Origin: JAUXFK01 sp034189035
GTDB lineage: Bacteria; Desulfobacterota; UBA8473
Assembly (NCBI GenBank): GCA_034189035.1
Contig: JAXHVA010000149.1
Span: 1 to 8,643 of the forward strand
Reading direction: 5' to 3'
Length of the DNA stretch: 8,643 nucleotides
A program made the translations under genes and the position numbers. The notes under the pieces are model-generated. The model saw only the letters and a program-made list of their open reading frames with translations. It did no database searches and was not told the DNA's origin. Numbering within the stretch: the stretch's first letter is position 1; every line of letters begins with the position of its first letter. Of this stretch, positions 1 through 5,763 are shown piece by piece.

Positions 1-324
1 ATGCTTCAGAGTATTCAGAGAATCCACCCGTTTTGCAGGCTTTTTATGATGCAGCAGGATAGAACGCCCGAAGCTTCAAAGACCCCGCTCGACAAATATT
101 TTGGCATAGCAAATCTAAATTCTCGCAGTGACAGCCTGGCGCAAACTCCATAGAAACAGAGCGCCGAGTTTCAATAAACACCCCATGTTGAACCCGCGGG
201 TCTGTTCAACAAGCCGTTTAAGTCGTATATTTTCTGTCCCAAAAATTGCAATAAGCATTATTTACCCGTGGATACATCATTTGATCATCGGCAATTATTG
301 GGCCAGAAAATACCGCTTAACTAA

Positions 325-474
325 ATGCTTATACGCAAAAAAGAAAAGCCTGTGGCTAAAGTCTATGTACTAAATAGCGATGGAAGCACCGAAGCGATGG
401 CCGGGATTCATTGCAAAAATGAAGATCAAGAGCTTCAGATCTACAAAGGAGTCAGGTCTACCTTTGACTCTTAA
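325..474 (+). CDS. Doubtful short ORF, unknown function
   Basis: An ATG opens a 49-codon frame that reads more like real protein than its neighbours: it begins MLIRKKEKPVAKVYVLNSDG and continues with mixed charged and hydrophobic residues to a TAA. There is no Shine-Dalgarno sequence in front of the ATG, so if coding it is more likely a remnant of a longer gene than a gene in its own right. Its last codons overlap a GTCAGGTCTACCTTTGAC string that I associate from memory with the edges of REP-associated transposase genes. I do not recognise a domain and assign no function. Confidence 0.2.
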   Translation: MLIRKKEKPVAKVYVLNSDGSTEAMAGIHCKNEDQELQIYKGVRSTFDS

Positions 475-502
475 CAAATCGCCGGGCTGGCTTTGAAAAC
501 CC

Positions 503-523
503 ACCATTAACACCGTTGATGGT
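503..523 (+). promoter_or_regulatory. Hairpin / dyad before the broken FecR-PDZ-TPR gene
   Basis: ACCATTAAC and GTTGATGGT form a 9-bp stem (one T-G wobble) around a 3-base ACC loop, 28 bp before the start codon at 552. There is no following T-run, so it is a poor intrinsic terminator. It could be an operator dyad, a 5' UTR structure or chance. Confidence 0.35.
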
Positions 524-541
524 CCCATCTTGAGCCATAAA

Positions 542-547
542 AAGGAG
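542..547 (+). promoter_or_regulatory. Ribosome binding site that fixes the start at 552
   Basis: AAGGAG lies 4 bases before ATG 552-554. It has no partner at the internal ATG at 589, which opens the long downstream frame. This is the main reason for placing the true start at 552 and inferring a frameshift between 552 and 589. Confidence 0.7.
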
Positions 548-551
548 AATC

Positions 552-1392
552 ATGCGAAAAAAATCACCTGCTTGTAACCTGCCATCTCATGGTCCTGGTG
601 CTTTTTCTGGCACCGGCATATGGAGAGGATGAAGTCTCTGTCATGTTCAATCCACAGGTCAGATTCCAGTACAGTGACAGAGGGATTCAGGACATTTTCC
701 GGAAAGTCGGCAACGGGCCGTTCAGTACGTTCAAGGCCAGAGGCCGTTTGCAGGGAAGGCATTTTGAAGGCAGGGGCACGGGCACGATAGACAAGGGGAA
801 AAGGTCATATAAGTTAACTGTAAAACTGCCCGTTGATGCGGCCTACAAACAGATCGACCATTTTAATATCATCGTCAAGACAAAAGAAGAACAGACTTCC
901 GGCAGAAAACGGGTGACGCTCGAGGATTATCAGATCAGTGGTAACAGCATGCCGCTGGGGCATCGGTCCGGATCAGCCAATGACCGTTTTTTCTATCAGC
1001 TCAAAGGTCCGCTGGCCAGAAAAAATATCACCGGATTTAAAACCCGTATCACTACCCATGTCGATGAACAGGTTGCAAAAGGTAAATGGGTTCTCAAAAA
1101 ATACTGGCGCGAGGCGGTTGAGTTCAAGTTCAATGATAATGAAGGGGTCTTTATCCTGTTGCCGGGAAAAGCCGGCAGTTCATTGTCCATGGACCAGTCG
1201 ACCGAAAAAATATACGCGCTTGAACACCATGCGGACGAGCGGGTGGCCGAACCGGCCCTGTCATTTGAGCTTTCCATGGTGGACCGTGAAAAGATCGACT
1301 CCGGGCCCCAGACTTTCACGCTTTATTTTGATGCCACAACCGTCATCAACAGCCCGTTTTGCGGCAAAGATACCCGACGCTCCCGGGGGTGA
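552..1392 (+). pseudogene. Segment 1: signal peptide and unrecognised N-terminal region
   Basis: Translation from ATG 552 gives MRKK and then leaves the good frame. Removing one A from the A7 run (557-563) joins it to the frame open to 1392 and gives a textbook export signal: MRK, then HLLVTCHLMVLVLFLAPAYG, then a mature start at about EDEV. The mature part is rich in alternating polar and hydrophobic residues with many basic patches, consistent with beta structure, and matches no family I recognise. The frame ends at TGA 1390-1392, but the sensible reading leaves it at the TTTT run 1357-1360. A gene caller would start this piece at 589 and lose the start of the signal peptide. Confidence 0.65.
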
Positions 1393-2345
1393 CGCTCTAT
1401 CCGCATTTAAAACCCAAATGGCACAACTGGAAAAACAATGTGGACCTGGAATTCCAGATCCCCCTGTTCCATGTCCTCCAGCAGATATTCAAAAAAGACA
1501 ATGTATATGAATACCTGACAGAAAAACAGTTCCGTCCCTTAAATCCCCGGGCGATATCCGAGGAGACCACTCTGGAGCTCGAATTGAAGTTTCATTCCGG
1601 TCTTTTCCAGGATAAAAGGTCCAAAAAAGAGAAACAGATCGACCTGAAACTGGGACAGATATTTCAAAAGAAGTATATCCTCGGCAAAGAGATTGATCTG
1701 GCCAAAGAATCAAAACTTGAGGTGGGCAAAGGCTATACTATTGACTGGCAGGATGCGGCAGGTGTGCTCCTGGCGGCAGCCAAAACCATGACCCAGTCAG
1801 ACAAGCTGCAGGCCGGCATCACCGTTGTGGATTGCCTGATACAGACGCATGGCGGCTATGTCTCGGCCACAAAAGCGAACTACTATTGTGCGGCAGAAAG
1901 CACGGGCAGTGTGGCCGGGGCCGCCTTGGGGTTTGCGGAACGGTTCAAGGAAACCAGCGGAACCCTGGGCCTGGCCTTCCTCATTCCGCAGCTCAAGCGT
2001 CTGGTTATTGATCAGGCTGCGGGACTGCCTCACGTGATCCGGACGGTAGAAGACGGGATGAGAACAGCGGAATATTTCCCCTTGAGTGAATCCAGATCCA
2101 CTGCCGATTTCCCGATCTGGTTCAATCCGGAACTGAAAAAACTGGGGCTGATTGGTCCATCAGGAATGGTCCATCCGGTGAAGCCCCAACGAATCTCCAG
2201 ATCTCATGGGGCTTTTTTCAATTACAGGAAACCCGACCCAGAGAAAAATCCCTGCTGTTCCGAACACAGCAGGAAAGCGGGTGGTCAAACTGGTGGACCC
2301 TTGGGGCTCCGCTGGTCAAAAATCACAGGATCATCCCGCCCCTGA
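1359..2345 (+). pseudogene. Segment 2: unrecognised middle region
   Basis: The frame continues the protein from the TTTT run: adding one T gives an uninterrupted join, SPFL then RQRYPTLPGVTLYPHLKPKW. It holds a charged Lys/Glu-rich stretch, then a Gly/Ala-rich helical stretch around 1750-2000 (GVLLAAAKTMTQ, TGSVAGAALGFAE) and a hydrophobic run (GTLGLAFLIPQLKRLV) that could be amphipathic or membrane-associated. Useful coding ends near the CCCC run 2184-2187. The remaining codons to the TGA at 2345 are low-quality out-of-frame translation. The TTG at 1359 is not a real start, having no binding site and lying inside the coding signal. No domain recognised. Confidence 0.6.
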
Positions 2346-2588
2346 AACCGTTTGTACCGGTCCGGATGAAACTCCCGACACCGGCCGGGTATGTCGGCGA
2401 ACAGCGGAAAAAAAGGCTCGGATCTGTCCAGGCAGTCAGTTTTTCTCATTCCAGAGGATCGCTCATCATCCTTGAACGAGGGGATGAGTATGACGGCATC
2501 GTTGACTTTGGGTGGCAGGACCGGGACAGACCGCTGGTTTTTGAAAAACCTTATATATACCTTGATATCCGGCCGCTTGAGGGTAAAG
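2188..2588 (+). pseudogene. Segment 3: start of FecR-like region
   Basis: Adding one C to CCCC 2184-2187 joins segment 2 to a frame reading PPTNLQISWGFFQLQETRPR and then a Trp-rich SGWSNWWTLGAPLV. From about 2410 the text becomes beta-strand-like (VQAVSFSHSRGSLIILERGD, then VDFGWQDRDRPLVFEKPYIY), which fits the first half of a FecR-type domain. The frame itself stays open to a TAA at 2627-2629, but a better continuation lies in another frame after about 2588. Confidence 0.55.
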
Positions 2589-2589
2589 G

Positions 2590-2741
2590 ACGAACGGTCA
2601 AGAATCGGGATCGGCTTTTATTTCTTTAAAAACGGAAAATTTGGAGAATTCCGGCCGCAACTCTGGTGTGAGCCCAAAGGGACGGCCTACGAAATTGATT
2701 ACAACCCAAAGACCGGCAAATGTGTGATCGATGTCACCTAA
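2590..2741 (+). pseudogene. Segment 4: FecR-like domain, ends at in-frame TAA
   Basis: Dropping one G near 2588 gives LEGK then DERSRIGIGFYFFKNGKFGE, followed by PKGTAYEIDYNPKTGKCVID. The GTAYEID string matches the conserved GTxFxV-type core of FecR domains. The frame is stopped by TAA 2739-2741, yet the FecR pattern carries on directly after it in the same frame (GRVDVRDPEDKIVRQIRAGK), so the TAA looks like a nonsense change of a sense codon, for example CAA or GAA. FecR domains are best known from FecR anti-sigma regulators and from many exported proteins of unknown role. Confidence 0.6.
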
Positions 2742-3432
2742 GGCCGGGTCGATGTCCGCGATCCGGAAGATAAAATCGTCCGGCAGATCCGTGCGGGTAA
2801 GCGTGCGTCACTTCATGTGCCGGCAGATGATTATCTAAAGGAGCGTCTCGAAACCGAGACGGTTCAGCCAGAAGAAATCAAAGCTGCACCACGGGCCTCC
2901 TCGATTCCAGAACCTGCAACGGAGAAGAAATCGGTTTATCTCGGCATGATCCTGTCCAAATCGGCCAAAGATATCCGTATCATTCACACGCATCCGCATT
3001 CGCCCGCCCGTCGCGTTGGATTTGAGACAGGAGACCGCCTGATACAGATGGATGATGAGAGTCTCAAAGACATGTCCGTCAAGGCCTTTTCCACACGCAT
3101 CAAAGAAAGATCGGACCAGGATCTGTTCCGGTTCACGGTATTGCGAAAAAATAAACCAATCCCCCTGGCTCTGGTCCCGATGCATCTGTCCCGTTCCCAG
3201 ATCGATGAACGGCTGGATGCATTCAAAGCCGATTCACAGCCGATATTTGAAAAAGCACGGAAACTGGAGAAACAGAAACACTACGCAAACGCCATACCGC
3301 TTTATATTCAGGCATTGAATCTGAACCCCTACAGATGGGACGGATATGATTCTTTGGCCCGCTGTCTGGACAAGACCGGGAAAAGAGATCAGGCCTACCG
3401 TTTTCTCGAGGCGTCCCTGTCAATAAAAAAAA
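2742..3432 (+). pseudogene. Segment 5: FecR tail, PDZ domain, first TPR
   Basis: Same frame as segment 4 after the TAA. It opens with the end of the FecR-like domain (GRV.V ... I.AGKRASLHV), then a Pro/Glu-rich linker. Next is a PDZ domain at about 2932-3180: VYLGMILSKSAK, then HPHSPARRVGFETGDRLIQM, the SPA-x(4)-G-x(3)-GD-x-(I/L) pattern of bacterial PDZ domains, and a final strand LFRFTVLRKNKPIPLALV. A TPR follows (3240-3420): QKHYANAIPLYIQALNLNPY with RCLDKTGKRDQAYRFLEASL. The frame runs to a TGA at 3504-3506, but real coding leaves it at the A8 run 3425-3432. Confidence 0.68.
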
Positions 3433-3795
3433 TTATACAATACCTATCTATACGGGAAATTTCTGATTTTGGACGAGAAGTATCGGCTGGCCATCCCCTA
3501 TCTTGAAAAAGCCAGTCAAAAGGTCAACCAGGAAGGGTCCTATTATTTTCCGTTCAAGGAACTGGGAGGTGCCAGATTCATGCTGTCTCAATATGCCAGA
3601 GCCAAAGACACTTTGCTAATAGCTGAAAAAATGGGAGATGCATTTCCCTTGACGATCGGTACGCTTGGGGTCTGTTTTGATAAACTGGGGGATCGAAAAA
3701 ATGCCATGACCTATTACCATAGATACCTGGGGCTGAACCCGGACAATACCGCCATGACTAAAATGGTGAAAGGTCGTTTATCAAAACTGGAATAA
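3433..3795 (+). pseudogene. Segment 6: C-terminal TPR repeats
   Basis: Between the A8 run 3425-3432 and TTT 3460-3462 a third frame carries NYTIPIYTGNF. After one more T the frame ending at 3795 takes over (LILDEKYRLAIPYLEKASQK). It holds two further TPR-like helix pairs, with signatures AIPYLEKASQKV, ARFMLSQYARAKDTLLIAEK and LGVCFDKLGDRKNAMTYYHR followed by YLGLNPDN. The TAA at 3793-3795 follows a short charged tail and is the likely natural stop. The TTG at 3469 that opens the long frame has no binding site and is not a real start. Confidence 0.62.
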
Positions 3796-3848
3796 AACAA
3801 AACCGAAATAAGGAACAAAATAGGGTCACATCTTAAAGAAGATAAAGC

Positions 3849-3872
3849 AGAGATAAAGGGAGAGATAAATGG
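3849..3872. repeat. 12-bp tandem repeat with helically spaced GATAAA
   Basis: AGAGATAAAGGG is followed directly by AGAGATAAATGG (11 of 12 identical), and another GATAAA starts at 3841. The three GATAAA motifs (3841, 3852, 3864) are spaced 11 and 12 bp, about one helical turn. It may be a leftover binding-site array or chance in A-rich DNA. Confidence 0.4.
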
Positions 3873-3903
3873 GACAGGATACTTAAATCCAACCAAAAAA
3901 TGA

Positions 3904-3919
3904 ACCGGATGAAACCGGT
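3904..3919 (+). terminator. Possible weak terminator of the broken gene
   Basis: A 5-bp GC-rich stem (ACCGG/CCGGT) with a 6-base loop, followed by GATTTTC. It is 108 bp after the stop at 3795. The stem is short and the T-tract poor, so this is tentative. Confidence 0.25.
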
Positions 3920-3930
3920 GATTTTCATGT

Positions 3931-3955
3931 TGAGCCTGTCGAAAAAGTAGTTAGT
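3931..3955 (+). repeat. Left terminal inverted repeat of the IS
   Basis: It matches the reverse complement of 5710-5734 at about 23 of 25 positions, starting with 16 identical bases (TGAGCCTGTCGAAAAA). This pair of ends defines the element borders independently of the coding region. Confidence 0.85.
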
Positions 3956-4035
3956 ACTTTATTTATAAAATGACAAGAACTCTCATCTATGATATGTAAC
4001 AGCAAATACACTAGTGATTAAATGGAGAAATATAG

Positions 4036-5532
4036 ATAGCACGATACAAGCATTACAACTACGATCAATTGTTGATGGTACCGGTATCTCTGGAAGATCA
4101 GCTTGTACCTGGAACCTTGGAATATGCAATACATCATATTGTTGAAGAACGTCTTGATCTGAGCTTGTTTGATGACCGCTACTGCAATGATGAGACTGGG
4201 CGTAAGGCGATTGATCCGAAAGTATTAATAAAGATATCCTCTTTGGATATTCCCGCGGAATGCTTTCATCGCGGTCACTTGAGCGGGCATGCTGTGAAAA
4301 TATTACGTTTATGTCACTTGCGGGCGGGCAAAAGCCTGATCACAGCACGATATCCGCCTTTGTATCTTCAATTGATGTAGAGACCCACTTATTGTTTACC
4401 CAGGTGCTGCTGGTTTGTAAGGAAGAAGATTTACTTAGTGGTACGCATTTTAGTCTGGATAGTTTAAAGTTTTCATCAAATGCTTCAAAAGAGTGGAGTG
4501 GTACGTTTTCCGAATTAAAGAAAAAACAGGAGGCCCTTGATCGTAAAGTAAAGGAAGCGGTTAAAGAACATCGAGCCACGGACAAACGAGAAGGCAAGAA
4601 GAGTGTCCCTGACATTGCTAGGAGACAAAAGAGGATAAAGAGATTGAAGCAGAGGGAGGGCCGTATCAGATAGAGGTCTTTCTTTCTGAGAATGAGCCCA
4701 AGATAGAATCGCGGGGTAAAGAGATACAAAGCAATGTAACCGATAATGAATCGGTCAAAATGGCCACTTCGCAAGGAGTATTACAAGGATACAATCCCGA
4801 ACGTAGTAGTTGATGAAAAGCATCAGGTGGTATTGCATGCCGAGGCATTCGGAAAAGGGGAAGACAGTTCCATTATGGAAGCGATGCTGGAAGGTGCGAA
4901 AGAGAAGCTTGAAGCCGCCGGGAGGGAAGAGCCTTTAAAAGACATGCAAATGATGATACAGGCTATTACAGTGTAACCAACCTGGAGGCATGTAGAGAGC
5001 TGGAAGTTGATGCTTTATATACCGGATCCCCAGTTTCGCAAACGAGATGTTCGTTTTTCAGATGCAGGTCGGCATCGCCGTGCTGTAAATAAGCGGAAGG
5101 AAAAGACTTCAAGCTGGATGGTCATACTGGAAAGCTTATCTGCCCTGTTGGGCACGGATTATATGTGAAGAATCGGAATTTTAAGACGGCTGAGGGGCAT
5201 AAGGCATTGCCTACCAAGCGCTAAAGAAAGCCTGTACTGATTGCCGCCTCCGATCCAAATGCTTGCGTAATCCTAAGACAGTGCCCCGGCAGGTTCATCT
5301 GTTCTACGGGAAACGTCCTGGCAGCATAACAGATGCGATGAAGGAGAAGATAGACGCGGAAGAGGGACGGTGTCTTTACAGTAAACGTATTGGGATAGTG
5401 GAACCTGTTCTTGGTAACATTCGAACATTCAAGAGGATGGACTGCTTTATCTTGCGGGGCCGTGTCAAGGTCAACATTCAATGGCTGCTTTACTGTTTGG
5501 TTCATAAAATTGAAAAGATCATCAACTATTGA
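4036..5532 (+). pseudogene. IS1182-family transposase, multiply frameshifted
   Basis: DDE transposase that would cut and join the IS ends. The natural N-terminus reads ARYKHYNYDQLLMVPVSLED, directly after ATA 4036-4038 where an ATG is expected. GGAGA at 4024-4028 is correctly placed for it, so the start codon itself appears mutated. TTG 4069 could serve as a substitute. The N-terminal DUF772-type region follows, then ERACCENITFMSLAGG, and the first catalytic Asp in HFSLDSLKF just before the conserved SNASKEWSGT. The middle holds EIQSNVTDNES and VDEKHQVVLHAEAFG, the second Asp lies in DTGYYSVTN, and IPDPQFRKRD follows. A Cys cluster (CTDCRLRSKC) precedes the catalytic Glu in IGIVEPVLGNI. Frame changes occur near 4235, 4665, 4797, 4945, 5015, 5104 and 5205. 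The C-terminus ends at TGA 5530-5532. All catalytic residues survive, so the loss is by indels, not by substitution of the active site. Confidence 0.85.
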
Positions 5533-5709
5533 TAAGAGCTATGTTGTGGCGACAGTATAAAGATAGAACGGAAGAGAGAGATGCCCGGCTAGATGAATCT
5601 CTGAGCCTAATACACCTATTTTCTCCTGCTAAAATACAGACAGTATATGATTCTTTTGCGAATTATTAGTTTTAGAGATAGTTCACTCTGGAGTAAAGAT
5701 AATCGTCTA
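5533..5709. other. Noncoding right end of the IS
   Basis: AT-rich sequence between the transposase stop and the right inverted repeat. No gene seen. A GATAAT at 5698-5703 resembles a -10 box, but no matching -35 lies at the proper distance, so I do not call an outward promoter. Confidence 0.5.
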
Positions 5710-5734
5710 ACAAACTATTTTTTCGACAGGCTCA
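5710..5734 (-). repeat. Right terminal inverted repeat of the IS
   Basis: Counterpart of 3931-3955. It ends with TTCGACAGGCTCA on the + strand, 29 bp before the deaminase start codon. Confidence 0.85.
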
Positions 5735-5763
5735 TTGGCACCTGAAAATATAAGGAGAGAGAT

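Larger units (their letters stand above)
1..540. other. Region without a supportable gene
   Basis: No frame here gives a convincing protein. A frame open at the left edge (bases 1-153, 50 codons) and another (3-62, ending in a TAG) both look weakly protein-like, so one may be the tail of a gene starting outside the window, but neither resembles a family I know. An 81-codon frame at 128-373 has a basic, Trp/Arg/Lys-rich composition typical of chance translation and no ribosome binding site. The stretch holds a doubtful 49-codon frame (325-474) and a hairpin (503-523), listed separately. It may be decayed sequence, in keeping with the broken genes to its right. Confidence 0.5.
552..3795 (+). 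pseudogene. Broken secreted FecR-PDZ-TPR protein (whole locus)
   Basis: One protein signal runs through all three + frames and reads well only if short indels are corrected. The joined product is about 1080 residues: an export signal (about 1-24), some 650 residues I do not recognise, a FecR-like domain (about 630-755), a PDZ domain (about 790-877) and TPR repeats (about 890-1080). Lesions seen: A7 run 557-563; TTTT 1357-1360; CCCC 2184-2187; near 2588; in-frame TAA 2739-2741; A8 run 3425-3432; TTT 3460-3462. FecR-like domains usually sit in the envelope, and PDZ and TPR modules bind peptides or proteins, so an exported scaffold or sensor is a reasonable inference, with no enzymatic motif visible. 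It has its own Shine-Dalgarno site and ends 135 bp before the IS. The alternatives are sequencing error in an intact gene, or two adjacent genes joined by my reconstruction; no internal start with a good binding site supports the second. Confidence 0.72.
3796..3930. other. A-rich gap between broken gene and IS
   Basis: No coding signal. It contains a two-copy 12-bp direct repeat (3849-3872), listed separately, and a short ACCGG-6-CCGGT hairpin (3904-3919) followed by GATTTT that could be a weak remnant terminator for the upstream gene. The IS begins at 3931. Confidence 0.5.
3931..5734 (+). mobile_element. IS1182-family insertion sequence, decayed
   Basis: The element is bounded by terminal inverted repeats. 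The left end reads TGAGCCTGTCGAAAAAGTAG and the right end, read on the opposite strand, TGAGCCTGTCGAAAAAATAG; similarity continues for about five more bases. The length of 1804 bp and a single DDE transposase filling most of it fit the IS1182 family. The flanks (CATGT before, TTGGC after) show no target duplication, so it may have been lost, never formed, or the two ends may come from a rearrangement. About 100 bp at the left and 200 bp at the right are noncoding. The element separates the broken FecR-PDZ-TPR gene from the deaminase gene and cannot move on its own with this transposase, though an intact copy elsewhere might act on its ends. Confidence 0.85.

Noticed and set aside
128..373. 81-codon + strand frame
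   Set aside because: Basic, Trp/Arg-rich text without a binding site or any family resemblance; most likely chance translation.
996..1319. 107-codon - strand frame
   Set aside because: Opposite segment 1 of the broken gene, with Ser/Arg-rich shadow composition and no binding site.
552..3795. Programmed frameshifting or an altered genetic code
   Set aside because: Six shifts in different directions without a recurring slip motif or shared codon pattern; decay or sequencing error explains them more simply.
4340..4774. 144-codon - strand frame
   Set aside because: Lies fully opposite the transposase reading, which matches the IS1182 family across several frames; it is a shadow.
5723..5754. 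Possible promoter at the IS right end (TCGACA with TATAAG)
   Set aside because: Spacing is 20 bp, and the -10 box would overlap the ribosome binding site, leaving a transcript without it.
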